A DNA stretch of 51,390 nucleotides from Candidatus Bathyarchaeota archaeon (GTDB lineage: Archaea > Thermoproteota > Bathyarchaeia > 40CM-2-53-6 > RBG-13-38-9): the NCBI GenBank assembly GCA_026015185.1, contig JAOZGX010000016.1, forward strand, positions 1 through 51,390. Reading direction: 5' to 3'. Numbering within the stretch: position 1 is the first letter of the stretch; the number at the start of each line of letters is the position of its first letter. The position numbers and the translations under genes are program-made. The notes beneath the pieces are model-generated. The model searched no databases, was not told the DNA's origin, and worked only from the letters and a program-made list of their open reading frames with translations. Positions 7,940 to 17,594 of the stretch are shown in pieces.

Positions 7940-9160
7940 GTGAAAAAGATTTTTAGAAATTTCACAATCTTGATTATTCTCACTTCTTTAATTTTTCCTA
8001 CGATATTCTATAGCCATGAAGTTAAAGCATGGAAAGGTGAAGTAGATCAATTTGTTATTTGTGAGAGCGTAGATGTCCTAGTTGACCCTGTTCAACCTAA
8101 GAATGTAAGGAGTGTATTTCTATCAACTGAAAAAGCAGCTTTTGCTTTTTTACGAATGGAAAATATTGAAGGCCCGCTTACCTTAAGTATCGAATGGGTA
8201 GATCCTAATGGTGAGGTCTATAATTCTACAAAATTCACACCTATAACTAATCAAACTGAATATACAATAAAGATTAGCTATCTGGACTTTTCACTGGTGA
8301 TGGATAAACTAGGAGAATGGGAGGTTAATGCATACGCAAATGATGAATTAATCTCAAGTACCAGTTTCAAACTACTTGAATCAGCCCCCCTACTTACTGT
8401 AGTAAATGTTTCTTTAAATCCAGAGGCAGGAATGCCCTTCTATCTAGGAAGCACGTTGACAATAACTTACGCTTTAGAGAATGTTGGTGGAGAAATAGCT
8501 AGGCAAGTAAGAATGACTATGGAAGATTTGGATCCATCGGATGGAATAATAGTATCACCTTCCGATACAAAAGATCTGGAACCGGCTGAATCTGATGATT
8601 GGACAATTGAATTGGTAGGAGAAAAACCTGGTAACTATACCGGCAAGATGACTTTGTATATTGGCGATGAAAGAATCAAAGTCTGGGACTGGACGATTAT
8701 TGTCTCTTTGCCGGAACTAGAATTGGTAGATATAGTAATGTTTTCCAAAGGAGGAAAGCAGAGACCTAAAGCAGGTGATTTCGTTACAATAACCTACGTT
8801 ATTAGAAATGTCGGAAAACTTGATGCAAAACAAATTGGATTTGATGTTAAGCTACCAGAAGATCTGGAATTGATCCACATAACTCCAACAAAAGACATAG
8901 GAGTTAATCAAACCTCTAATTTTATTGTTGAATTGCTGACGAAAAAAGAAGGGGATTACACAGTGGAAGTAGCTCTTTATTCTTATGATTATAAAATTAG
9001 TGAGGAAAAAAGAGTAATACAAGTTTCTCCTGCGAGTACTGAAGATACATGGATGCTATTGATTCTAGGGTCAATAATAGTATTAGTAATGATTGTTGCA
9101 ATAATCTTGATTAAACGTAGACTTAGTAAGAGCAAAGATTCCAGAAAGCTTAAACGTTAA
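7940..9160 (+). CDS. Secreted, membrane-anchored CARDB-like protein
   Basis: 406 residues from a GTG preceded by GAGGT. A signal peptide covers residues 1-30. There is then an N-terminal beta domain (to about 145) and two related domains, about 150-250 and 255-350. Each has the LTITYALENVGGE or VTITYVIRNVGKL pattern of CARDB/APHP-type cell-adhesion beta-sandwich domains. A single membrane helix (about 372-394) and a basic tail (KRRLSKSK) follow, leaving the protein outside the cell. It is typical of archaeal surface proteins of unknown ligand. Neighbouring genes also encode surface proteins. Confidence 0.7.
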   Translation: MKKIFRNFTILIILTSLIFPTIFYSHEVKAWKGEVDQFVICESVDVLVDPVQPKNVRSVFLSTEKAAFAFLRMENIEGPLTLSIEWVDPNGEVYNSTKFTPITNQTEYTIKISYLDFSLVMDKLGEWEVNAYANDELISSTSFKLLESAPLLTVVNVSLNPEAGMPFYLGSTLTITYALENVGGEIARQVRMTMEDLDPSDGIIVSPSDTKDLEPAESDDWTIELVGEKPGNYTGKMTLYIGDERIKVWDWTIIVSLPELELVDIVMFSKGGKQRPKAGDFVTITYVIRNVGKLDAKQIGFDVKLPEDLELIHITPTKDIGVNQTSNFIVELLTKKEGDYTVEVALYSYDYKISEEKRVIQVSPASTEDTWMLLILGSIIVLVMIVAIILIKRRLSKSKDSRKLKR

Positions 9161-9228
9161 ATTTATTTGATGTAAAGATTCACAAGTTGTAAAATATTGG
9201 TCTAAGGTATTAAGGAGAAGAGTTATTC

Positions 9229-10263
9229 ATGAAAGCCATAGTATGCGATGGCCTTGAGTCGATATTAATAGAAGATGTTGATGAACGTAAACCCAAAATA
9301 CATGAAAAAATTGTTGAGCCCGTTTATGGTAGTATTTGTGGATCTGATATTGCGATCGCTCAATTTCATGGCAAGAAATATCCAGGCGTTAATCCTACAA
9401 AAGAAAATCCTGTAATTCTAGGTCACGAATGGTCAGGAATGTTTAATGGAAAACTAGTCAGCTCTGGAGCAAATATTGCATGCCATGCACTAGCTAGATT
9501 TCCAGCATGCAAGAATTGCACTATAGGCAGAGATGACCAGTGTTATGATAGAAATAGAATAGGTTTTGAGATACCTGGGGCATTTGTAGAGAGGATGCCT
9601 TTTCCGGAATCCTTGATTTATAATGCACCAGATGGCTTAAGTGCCAAAGATGCATGTCAAACAGAGCCTGTGAGTGTTTCTGTTGGAGCTGTAAGTCTGT
9701 TAGGAGAAGTGAATGGGGAGAAGAATGTATTGGTTTATGGTGTTGGAGCCATAGGGCTCTATGCTTTACAATATTCTAAAGTGATGGGTGCAAACAATGT
9801 TTTCGCTGTGGATATATCTGACTTTAGGTTAGATCTTGCGAAAAAATTGGGAGCCGATAGAATAATTAATGCTAAAAATGAGAATCCTGTCGATATTATT
9901 TTGGATGAAACAAATAATAATGGTGTTGAAGTAGCTCTTGAATGTACAGGAGTTCCACCAGCTTTTAACCAAACCTTGAAATCTACTGCTAGGCTTGGAA
10001 CGGTGGTCATTGTGAGTATTTATGGAAAAGAACTCACGATTGATGCGCCCTTCAAAGATATGACTGATAAAGGACTTACAATCAAGAATGCTAGATTAAG
10101 TCCAGGGAACTCTGTTAGAACAGCGATCTCATGTTTAGCAGATAAATCAATAAAGTCGGTAGTAACTCATGAGTTTGAAATGGAAAAAGCCGCAGAAGCT
10201 TTTGAAGTTGCTGCTAATCCCGAAGAACATAAAGCTATAAAAGTAGTTATCAAATTAAAGTAG
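9229..10263 (+). CDS. Zinc-dependent MDR alcohol/polyol/sugar dehydrogenase
   Basis: 344 residues, usual length for medium-chain dehydrogenases. Catalytic zinc residues are in GSICGSD (Cys about 37) and ILGHEWSG. The NAD(P)-binding motif is VYGVGAIGLYAL, followed by FAVDISDFR whose Asp suggests NAD preference. The structural-zinc loop ACKNCTIGRDDQC shows only three of the usual four cysteines; the first position appears to be Phe. The family includes threonine, sorbitol, galactitol and glucose dehydrogenases and the substrate cannot be chosen from sequence. The ATG at 9229 follows AAGGAGAAG, a good ribosome site. Confidence 0.8.
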   Translation: MKAIVCDGLESILIEDVDERKPKIHEKIVEPVYGSICGSDIAIAQFHGKKYPGVNPTKENPVILGHEWSGMFNGKLVSSGANIACHALARFPACKNCTIGRDDQCYDRNRIGFEIPGAFVERMPFPESLIYNAPDGLSAKDACQTEPVSVSVGAVSLLGEVNGEKNVLVYGVGAIGLYALQYSKVMGANNVFAVDISDFRLDLAKKLGADRIINAKNENPVDIILDETNNNGVEVALECTGVPPAFNQTLKSTARLGTVVIVSIYGKELTIDAPFKDMTDKGLTIKNARLSPGNSVRTAISCLADKSIKSVVTHEFEMEKAAEAFEVAANPEEHKAIKVVIKLK

Positions 10264-10299
10264 ACCAATCAATTTGCAAATGCATTCAAGCTGAGGCTA

Positions 10300-13200
10300 T
10301 TGATACATTACTTAAAGAGATATTCACTACTATTCATTATCTTATTTAATTTTTCTAGCCTAGTAGATACAACACCATCTGCCTTGGCTGATGAAAACTT
10401 TTCTGATGAACTCAATCTCGGAGAAACAAAATTATTTTGTATGACCCCCATAAGAAACAATATTCAGTATTTCTCAAATGGTTCAGCTGCAAATTTTATT
10501 AATAACTTCGCACCTTTGGGCGAAGGATCTATAACTATAACATTTGATCCAAGCTTTCCTTCAGATCGAAGAAGCTATGTAACTGATTTATTTAATACAA
10601 TTTATCCTGAAATAGTTGAAGTATATGGTAATCCTTCGAATATTATTACTGTAATTATCAAATATGACCCTGCCATCTATCCATGGAATTATTACGATCC
10701 TGGTGCCAATACTTTGGCAATGAGCGATCTACCACCAACAACTGGAATTAACCCTGGTTTCGATAATATCTTTACGCATGAAATGATTCACGCATTTCAT
10801 GACGCCATTTATATTATTCCTGAAAATTCTTGGGCCGAGGAGGGAATGGCAGAAGCAACAACAGAGATCGTCGCCATGAGGTTGCGGGATAAAGGAATTA
10901 GAGATATAGTATACAGAGACATGATAATTAATTTGAAATACTATGATGTTTGGAGTTATGCTGGTCTTGACTTTCTTGGAGGAACTGAATACTTCTTTAA
11001 TAAAATTGAAGCTGATCTCTCTTATCGTTCTGCAGCTGCCATGTTTTTGATACTTTCGAATCAATTAAGTATAGATCCATCAAAACCTTATGAATTCTTG
11101 GGTAGATTAAATGAGGGATTATATGATCGCGGTCTAACTTATGTTCCAGATTCTACTTTTAAAAATGTGGTAAGAGATGTTTCGGGGGGATCACTAGTTG
11201 AAGGTATATATGCAGATGATTGGCTTGGAAGCCAGCCTATAACTCATGCAACAGGTAAGTTAGATTCGTTTATTGGGATTTTTCCAATAAGACCAGAGAA
11301 CCCCGGAAAAGTAAAAGTCTATGCTTTTGAAAGATATCTTGGTGAATACGGAAGAGTTGAAGATCCAATCTCAAATGTGCAGATTAACGTCCAAATAAAG
11401 GATCATACAAGTACTGTAGTGGAAGAGTTCTCAATAATCACAAATAACCAAGGCACAGGTGAACAATCTATATCGTCTTTTCCGTTACCCATGGGAGGGT
11501 ATGAAATCTATACTTCAGCAACAATTAATGGTGTCGTTAAATCTTCACGTAGCTTTGCTTTAAGTCGAGGCCAGGACCTAACGATAAGCGATAAGGATGA
11601 AAATATCTATGGAGTAACTCTTGATCTGGAAGGGTCGCCTATATCTTCAGATCTTGATGTTACTGGAGGAACTTTAGTGACCCTGGATAATGGTGGTTTC
11701 ATATTAAAAGCAGGTGGAACTTCAGTTCCCTTTGAAGTTACTTTGAAATCAGGAGGGCATGAGAAGAAAGTAGGAAAACCAAACCCGTATACAAGAGTTG
11801 TTTGGACTTATGCAACTCCTATAGAGCCCTATTCAGTAACTGTCAATGTAATAAACTTGCCTTCAGAGTATCAGACGAATCTCTATGTTGATTCAATTTT
11901 TACGAAAACTCTCAAAGGGGGAGATTCCGACGTAATGAATTTCGAGGCGGGTATGACTCACACAGTTAGTGTAGATCAATATGTGAATTCGAGTTCTAAT
12001 AGTCGATTCCTTTGCCCGACGTATGTATTCACGGTTTCATCAGACTCTGTCTTAAATTTCACATACAATGGTGAATTCTTAGTTATTTTTGAACATAATA
12101 TTCCAAATACAATCGTTGATATCCAAGTTGGTGAACCACTTAAAGGTGATGAAACTAAAAATTATAGTCTACCTGCAAGTTTCTGGTGGAAGGATGGGTC
12201 CATTCATAGTTTTGTATACCCCAATACAGTAACTGATAAAAATGGAGTGCATTATGTACTAAATATTACATCTGTTGGTTCTCCTGTTACGATAAATTCA
12301 CCGATGACCATAGTTGGACACTACTCAAAAGAGCTTGCTATAATATCTGCTTTCAGTTTAAGGAGAAATACGCAAATTTCTATACAATTCACTATTGATG
12401 GTGCAATTCATACAACTCCTTATGAATTCTTTGATTTTTCTGGACAGCATACAATTGTAATGCCATCAGCAGATGATGCTGGAGATCCTTTCCTAAAATG
12501 GAGGGATACTAATTCTTCATCTCCTACAAGAATTATTGATTCTGCAGGTATTTATCAGGCTGTTTATGGATTAGCAGAACCTGATTTTACAATGGTCATA
12601 ATACCTAAAGCGCAAAGAATTGCACCAGGTTCCTCCGCATTCTATACAATACACCTGGAATCTTTAGGCGGATTTAACTCTCCAGTGACTTTTAGCATAG
12701 CAGGTCTTCCTTTTAATTCATCAGGAATATTTGACCCCCCAAGTATTACTCCGCCGGGAAATGTAACTTTGAGAATAAATATTTGGAAGGCAGCTATGGT
12801 TGGGCATTATCGATTTATAGTAAATGGTGTTGGTGAAGGAAAAGTTCATTCAACTGAAATCGATCTTAGCCTTGGCGCATGTATTATAGCCACATCCACA
12901 TATGGTTCAGAACTTTCGCCTGAAGTCAATCTGCTCAGAACTTTTAGAGAAGAATATGCTTTGCCAACATTTGCTGGAGAGCAATTTATGATAGTTTTCA
13001 ACGATTGGTACTATTCATTCAGCCCACAATTGGCAAAGGTTATTTCTGAAAATACGCTAATCAGAGAGTTTGTAAAAATAATACTTTACCCATTACTGTA
13101 TGCATTAAAAATCTCTTCTTATGCTTACAATTTCCTATCTTTTAATCCAGAGTTGGCCATCTTTACTTCAGGGTTCTTAGCGAGCGTTCTTATAGGAGTA

Positions 13201-13458
13201 TTCTATTTATTGCCACCACTATGTGTGCTAAGTTACCTTAAGAAAGAAAAATTTGGCTTTATGATTTTCAAGGTTCCAACATTAATTGCATTACTATTTT
13301 TAATAGCAAGTACCATTATAGCTATCTCTGCAGAAGTCATAAGAATTGAAAAAATAATGATGTTTTCTTCTATCCTTTTTGTTATTTCTTCAATATGCTT
13401 ATCAGCAACTTTTGGAACCCATGTGTTAAATGTTCATCTTAGAAAATTTAGAAAATAG
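10300..13458 (+). CDS. Large surface metalloprotease-like protein with CFI-box domain
   Basis: 1052 residues from a TTG preceded by GAGG. A signal peptide covers residues 1-30. An N-terminal gluzincin-like zinc protease domain has HEMIH at 160-164 and a likely third ligand in WAEEGMAEA (178-186). Several Ig-like and transthyretin-like beta domains follow (about 310-850). Near residue 861 is CIIATSTYGSELSPEV, the start of a CFI-box C-terminal domain known from archaeal and bacterial surface proteins. It continues through RTFREEY and FNDWYYSFSPQ. Three membrane helices lie in the last 130 residues. It probably acts on the outer face of the membrane. The substrate is unknown, and the Ig-like region may bind peptide or glycan. 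Confidence 0.75.
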   Translation: MIHYLKRYSLLFIILFNFSSLVDTTPSALADENFSDELNLGETKLFCMTPIRNNIQYFSNGSAANFINNFAPLGEGSITITFDPSFPSDRRSYVTDLFNTIYPEIVEVYGNPSNIITVIIKYDPAIYPWNYYDPGANTLAMSDLPPTTGINPGFDNIFTHEMIHAFHDAIYIIPENSWAEEGMAEATTEIVAMRLRDKGIRDIVYRDMIINLKYYDVWSYAGLDFLGGTEYFFNKIEADLSYRSAAAMFLILSNQLSIDPSKPYEFLGRLNEGLYDRGLTYVPDSTFKNVVRDVSGGSLVEGIYADDWLGSQPITHATGKLDSFIGIFPIRPENPGKVKVYAFERYLGEYGRVEDPISNVQINVQIKDHTSTVVEEFSIITNNQGTGEQSISSFPLPMGGYEIYTSATINGVVKSSRSFALSRGQDLTISDKDENIYGVTLDLEGSPISSDLDVTGGTLVTLDNGGFILKAGGTSVPFEVTLKSGGHEKKVGKPNPYTRVVWTYATPIEPYSVTVNVINLPSEYQTNLYVDSIFTKTLKGGDSDVMNFEAGMTHTVSVDQYVNSSSNSRFLCPTYVFTVSSDSVLNFTYNGEFLVIFEHNIPNTIVDIQVGEPLKGDETKNYSLPASFWWKDGSIHSFVYPNTVTDKNGVHYVLNITSVGSPVTINSPMTIVGHYSKELAIISAFSLRRNTQISIQFTIDGAIHTTPYEFFDFSGQHTIVMPSADDAGDPFLKWRDTNSSSPTRIIDSAGIYQAVYGLAEPDFTMVIIPKAQRIAPGSSAFYTIHLESLGGFNSPVTFSIAGLPFNSSGIFDPPSITPPGNVTLRINIWKAAMVGHYRFIVNGVGEGKVHSTEIDLSLGACIIATSTYGSELSPEVNLLRTFREEYALPTFAGEQFMIVFNDWYYSFSPQLAKVISENTLIREFVKIILYPLLYALKISSYAYNFLSFNPELAIFTSGFLASVLIGVFYLLPPLCVLSYLKKEKFGFMIFKVPTLIALLFLIASTIIAISAEVIRIEKIMMFSSILFVISSICLSATFGTHVLNVHLRKFRK

Positions 13459-13466
13459 TTTTTGAT

Positions 13467-14498
13467 CTAATATTTTCCTCTCCATAACTTTGTATCCTTG
13501 ATCTTTAATACTTTATTTATAAGAGTACCAATACCCTCAATCTCCATCTCAATAACATCATTTGGTTTAATCCACTTATCAATTTCAGCTCCACATCCCC
13601 CGCCTACGGTACCTGAACCAAAAAATTCACCGGGGTAGAGGGTTTCATCGTGTGAGCAATATGAGATAATTTCCTCCCAAGTCCAATACATATCTCCACT
13701 ATTTCCAACGCAAGTAACATCATCATTTATTTTAACCGCCATTTTCAGGTTTTTTATTTTTGGATGTAATTCATCTGTAGTTACCAAACAAGGCCCCATT
13801 ATATTGCTGTTGATGAAATCTTTGCCTTTTCCAGGCCCTACATTTACTCCCATCTCCAGCATCTGTCTGTCTCTGGCACTTATATCATTGAATATTGTAT
13901 ATCCCGCAATGTAATCTGATGCCTTTTTTTTGGGGATATCAATCCCTTGTTTACCGATATACATGCCCAATTCTAATTCATAGTCCAATTTGTTAGTATA
14001 GCTAGGCCATAGAATCGGATCATCAGGACCAGCGACCATATTTGGGTTTCCCTTATGATAAATTGGTATTTCATACCATATTTTTGGAATTGTTTTTCCA
14101 CGTTTTTTGACAGCGCTTTCTAGATGCTTTTTAAAACCCATAAAATCCCTTATAGTATTTGGTCTTCGTATTGGAGCCAATAACCTTACTTCATTCCGTT
14201 CATATACTATTTTCTCATTATTTGGCCCTATCAACTCTTCTTCTTTCTTTATTCTTGAATTCACATATTTGAGCGCTTTTTCTGCAGCGTCTCTTGCTAA
14301 TCTTCCACGCGCTAAAAATGTTGTCATATCGGAAGGTATAGTTAGATTAGCTATGGAGTAAATATCCTCTTCAGATTTCTCATTAAAGAGATAGTATGAG
14401 TAAGCTGAGTTTAAGTCAATTATTTGATCAAGGCTCATGGCACCAATTCTGGCTAAATTACCGATAAGTGTATTTAATTCAAAAGTCACTAGTTTCAT
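13467..14498 (-). CDS. Fumarylacetoacetate hydrolase-family enzyme
   Basis: 343 residues. An N-terminal region is followed by the FAH fold. The metal-binding carboxylates are expected in KLDYELELGMYIG and in GYTIFNDISARDRQ; the loop NVGPGKGKDF and the region EFFGSGTVGGGCG complete the active site. Family members hydrolyse or isomerise acylpyruvates or dehydrate 2-keto-3-deoxy sugar acids (KdaD in Sulfolobus), so the substrate is open. The gene starts 19 bases after the amidohydrolase stop on the same strand, which suggests a two-gene catabolic operon. Confidence 0.8.
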   Translation of the reverse strand: MKLVTFELNTLIGNLARIGAMSLDQIIDLNSAYSYYLFNEKSEEDIYSIANLTIPSDMTTFLARGRLARDAAEKALKYVNSRIKKEEELIGPNNEKIVYERNEVRLLAPIRRPNTIRDFMGFKKHLESAVKKRGKTIPKIWYEIPIYHKGNPNMVAGPDDPILWPSYTNKLDYELELGMYIGKQGIDIPKKKASDYIAGYTIFNDISARDRQMLEMGVNVGPGKGKDFINSNIMGPCLVTTDELHPKIKNLKMAVKINDDVTCVGNSGDMYWTWEEIISYCSHDETLYPGEFFGSGTVGGGCGAEIDKWIKPNDVIEMEIEGIGTLINKVLKIKDTKLWRGKY

Positions 14499-14517
14499 TA
14501 ATTATAACCTAAAGAAT

Positions 14518-15894
14518 TTAATCTAATCTACTAGAGTGCAAAGGTTTTTCTTGAAAAAAAAGTTCTATCGCGTTTTCTCTAAGTAATCGTTTAGCGATTT
14601 TAATAGTTTCGTCAAGTGTGACAATTCCCTCATCAATCTTTCTTTGTAAAACATTGGTGACATTACGTCTTGCAATAACAGAATGGCCATAGCTCCCCTC
14701 TATAAATGTATAATCACCTCCGAAACCAAGTATTTTATTTATAGGCAAAGTATCTAGCCATTCATACAATACTCTTCTTGCCGTTGAAGGCGAGATTATA
14801 TGAAGCCAACACAAGTCTACATAGACGTTCTGAAAATTCTTGACTATTGCAGCTGTCTCTTCAAGAAATGGATAACCAGCATGGAATATATCAAATTTCG
14901 CTTCTTTATACTCAAGAAATAGATTTGTAAGATTTGTAGGATTTGAGTTGTTTATAATATTTTCATTTCCCTCATGAATTCCGGTATGAATCTGTAAAGG
15001 AAGCTTATGTTTTATTGCAAGTTTTATCATCTCATGTACCATGAAGTCTTGAAGTGGTTTAGCCTCTTTGAATGATATTCCCTCTGGAAATGTAAGTCTA
15101 GTTCCGCTTACATCGATTCTTTTGAAGCTGTCTTGTTTATAAATCTCATTAAAAGTCTTTTCAGCTTCTGCGTATGTAGTTTTTTCGAAGAACATACTCC
15201 TTCTATATGCTAACCAGATCTTTACAGCATAAATCTTAGAAGAAAGATTCTCGAATTCAGTTCTAAAGACTTTTACTAGATCCTCTAAAGAATGAATTGA
15301 GTAATTGAGCCTTCGTGATAATGAATCTAAATCTGTTCTTTCCATTATACCAAGGAAATCTTGGAATCTATGAACTGGAGCAAACAGACTTCTATCTATA
15401 TCTAAAGTCTTAGCTATTGGTTTAATGTTCCAATAATCATAATCCTTGGCTTTTAATATGGTATCATGAAGAGCTATCTCTATTCCTGCTTTATCTTTCA
15501 ATATAGTCTTATAGAGCCCTCTCTTATTCAATTGCTTCATCTTTTCAGTTAATTCAGTAATCGTATTTTTCTCCAGTCCATCAACTCCATAAATATCTTT
15601 AACTGCGATATGTAATGCTTGGGCATAACCAGTATTTTGTACATTATCCCAATATTGAGATAATTTTTCCCATCTATCCTTTATTGAAATTTGATTATTA
15701 ACTACTACATTAAAATCCTCAATTGGCATTCCAGAAGAGATTAGATCTGAAGATACATACTGGCCTAGAAATAATTGTAATGGATCAACTTCAGACTTGA
15801 GTCTGTTCTCCTCTTTTTGTAAATGTTCATGTGTATCAATAATTTTTATCTTATTGACTTCATTTTCGATTTTTTTAAAATTATCTGATTTCAA
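14518..15894 (-). CDS. Amidohydrolase-superfamily protein (COG2159-like)
   Basis: 458 residues. Metal-binding motifs of the amidohydrolase TIM barrel are visible in order: IDTHEHL near residue 20, LQIHTGIHEG, FDIFHAGYP, and the late Asp in GFGGDYTF. The length and motif layout resemble uronate-isomerase-related and COG2159 proteins, which are mostly uncharacterised. It probably binds one divalent metal in the cytosol and acts on a carboxylate or sugar acid. It is the first gene of a probable operon with the FAH-family enzyme. No neighbour fixes the pathway. Confidence 0.75.
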   Translation of the reverse strand: MKSDNFKKIENEVNKIKIIDTHEHLQKEENRLKSEVDPLQLFLGQYVSSDLISSGMPIEDFNVVVNNQISIKDRWEKLSQYWDNVQNTGYAQALHIAVKDIYGVDGLEKNTITELTEKMKQLNKRGLYKTILKDKAGIEIALHDTILKAKDYDYWNIKPIAKTLDIDRSLFAPVHRFQDFLGIMERTDLDSLSRRLNYSIHSLEDLVKVFRTEFENLSSKIYAVKIWLAYRRSMFFEKTTYAEAEKTFNEIYKQDSFKRIDVSGTRLTFPEGISFKEAKPLQDFMVHEMIKLAIKHKLPLQIHTGIHEGNENIINNSNPTNLTNLFLEYKEAKFDIFHAGYPFLEETAAIVKNFQNVYVDLCWLHIISPSTARRVLYEWLDTLPINKILGFGGDYTFIEGSYGHSVIARRNVTNVLQRKIDEGIVTLDETIKIAKRLLRENAIELFFQEKPLHSSRLD

Positions 15895-16337
15895 TTATCC
15901 CACACACGCAATAAAATCATGATATAATCAAGTCCTTATTATATTATCCAGAAGATTTTTAACGCTTAGTAATAGCGTTGGATATTTTAGATCAAATCCT
16001 GTCAATTCAACCTATTTAAATATGGGTCGCCCAAATCAATGCCGCAATTTTTTCTAAGATAACTGAGGTTATCCTTTTAATCAAATGATACCGCGCCGAC
16101 ATTTTTTAGATTCAGGGGATTAATGTTTTCACCCCTCTTTTTCGTTTAGGAATAAAGTATAGAGTGTTTTTATGTGACACATAACAACACTTAAATATTT
16201 CATGGATCAAATAAATATATTGAGATAAGCTCGTGTGCTAATCCTAATAATGCGCGCTATCAAATTTAGGCTAGCAAACGTAGCTTTGATTACAAATATG
16301 ACTCCATGATAGAAAAGGGAGTTGTTAAAGTAACAAT
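15895..16337. other. Divergent intergenic region before the HEAT gene
   Basis: This 443-base gap between divergent genes holds, besides the predicted small RNA, a stem AACGC/GCGTT at 15961-15979. A second TATA-like box TTAAATATTT lies near 16192 and probably drives the HEAT-repeat gene with a leader of about 110 bases. No open frame of note was seen. Confidence 0.35.
16015..16142 (+). ncRNA. Predicted small RNA with promoter and hairpins
   Basis: A consensus TATA box TTTAAATA lies at 16015-16022, which would place the start of transcription near 16045. A perfect hairpin (GATAAC, loop TGAG, GTTATC) lies at 16058-16073. A second stem (AGGGG at 16114-16118, CCCCT at 16132-16136) is followed by CTTTTT, resembling a transcription stop. 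No plus-strand gene ends just upstream, so this is not an ordinary gene terminator. A transcript of about 100 bases is inferred. No known RNA family was recognised. Confidence 0.35.
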
Positions 16338-17438
16338 ATGGTCCTTAGACTCTTTAAACCGAATATTGAAAAAATGGAAGAAAAAAATGATGTTGAAGGT
16401 TTGATAAGGGCCTCGCAAACGGAGAAAGACTATGAAATTAGAGCAAGGGCTGCAGGAGCCCTCGGAAATATTGGTGATCCTAGAGCAGTAGAACCTCTTT
16501 CAAAGGGGCTTAAAGATACTTATTATCCTGTTCGTGTAGAAGTCGCAAACGCTCTTGGCAAGATAAGAGATCCAAGAGTGGTAGAACCTCTTTTAGGGGC
16601 TTTAACAGATCAGGATATAAACGTAAAAGAGAAAGCATGGGATGCTCTTCAAAAATCATGTGATGCAAGAGACATCAATTCACTAATAGAAGCACTTCAT
16701 AATTCTGAAACCAGAGATTATGCTGCAAGAATTCTTGGAAAAATAGGAAAACCAGCTGTTGAGTCATTGATCAGGGCATTAGAAAATAACGAATATTTTG
16801 TCCGCGTATCTGTTATTGAACAACTTGGAAGAATTGGAGATGAGAGAGCAGTCGATCCATTAATTGAATTACTTCGGGATCAAGATTTAATGACTCTTGC
16901 TGTGGAGGCACTTGGAAGAATTGGAGATGAGAGAGCAGTCGATCCATTAGTAAAATTATACGAGGAAGGGCATTCTCCGAAGGAAATTGTTGGAGCACTT
17001 GAGAGTATCGGAGATGAAAGATCGATGGATTTGTTTATAAAGATACTTGAGGATACAGGTGAAGAAAAAGAGATGCGGGAGAGTGCTGCCAGAGTACTAT
17101 CGGGATATGATGATAAGACAGTAATTGAACTTTTTATAGAAACTCTGAAAGATTGTGACTTATACTCACAAGTTCCTGAAATTGCAATGGAAGCTTTGAC
17201 AAATATAGGAAAACCAGCAGTTGAGCCTCTTTTAAAAGCCTTTGAAGATAAAAAACCTGAGTATTCTAATCCATTTTCAACCACGGAAGGTTATGAAAAA
17301 TCAACGCAACTTGCAAGAATTGCAACAGTTCTTGGAAAAATAAGAGACAAAAGAGCAATCGAAGTTCTGTCTCAAGCCTTGAAAGCTGAGAATCGAGTTG
17401 TTAAAATAGCTGTTAAAGAAGCTCTGGAAAAATTTTAG
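16338..17438 (+). CDS. HEAT-repeat (PBS-lyase-like) scaffold protein
   Basis: 366 residues made almost entirely of helical repeats of about 31 residues. The signature is IGDxRAVxPLxxxLxD, seen for example as IGDPRAVEPLSKGL and IGDERAVDPLIELLRD. No catalytic residues are visible and there is no signal peptide. Such alpha-solenoids bind protein partners, and some assist phycobilin lyases or hydroxylases in other organisms. The partner here is unknown. The gene stands alone with its own promoter region and faces the DNA ligase gene. Confidence 0.85.
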   Translation: MVLRLFKPNIEKMEEKNDVEGLIRASQTEKDYEIRARAAGALGNIGDPRAVEPLSKGLKDTYYPVRVEVANALGKIRDPRVVEPLLGALTDQDINVKEKAWDALQKSCDARDINSLIEALHNSETRDYAARILGKIGKPAVESLIRALENNEYFVRVSVIEQLGRIGDERAVDPLIELLRDQDLMTLAVEALGRIGDERAVDPLVKLYEEGHSPKEIVGALESIGDERSMDLFIKILEDTGEEKEMRESAARVLSGYDDKTVIELFIETLKDCDLYSQVPEIAMEALTNIGKPAVEPLLKAFEDKKPEYSNPFSTTEGYEKSTQLARIATVLGKIRDKRAIEVLSQALKAENRVVKIAVKEALEKF

Positions 17439-17557
17439 AAAATAAAAATAGAGTGATATGCTCTTCCTAAAGGTCTTAACGTGGATTGCCAGATTTGTAT
17501 TTTTATACCGGTACCTTAATGCACATTAATTATGAAAAAGATTAATAGAGTCTGTAA

Positions 17558-17585
17558 GTTAGCACTTCCTTAAGTGCGCGCTAAC
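17558..17585. terminator. Hairpin between convergent genes
   Basis: A stem of GTTAG/CTAAC continues with ACTT/AAGT around a CCTT loop; the CGCG part bulges. It lies between the HEAT gene stop (17438) and the ligase stop (17595), which converge. A role in separating the two transcripts is likely but not shown. Confidence 0.4.
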
Positions 17586-17594
17586 TCGCCAGAA

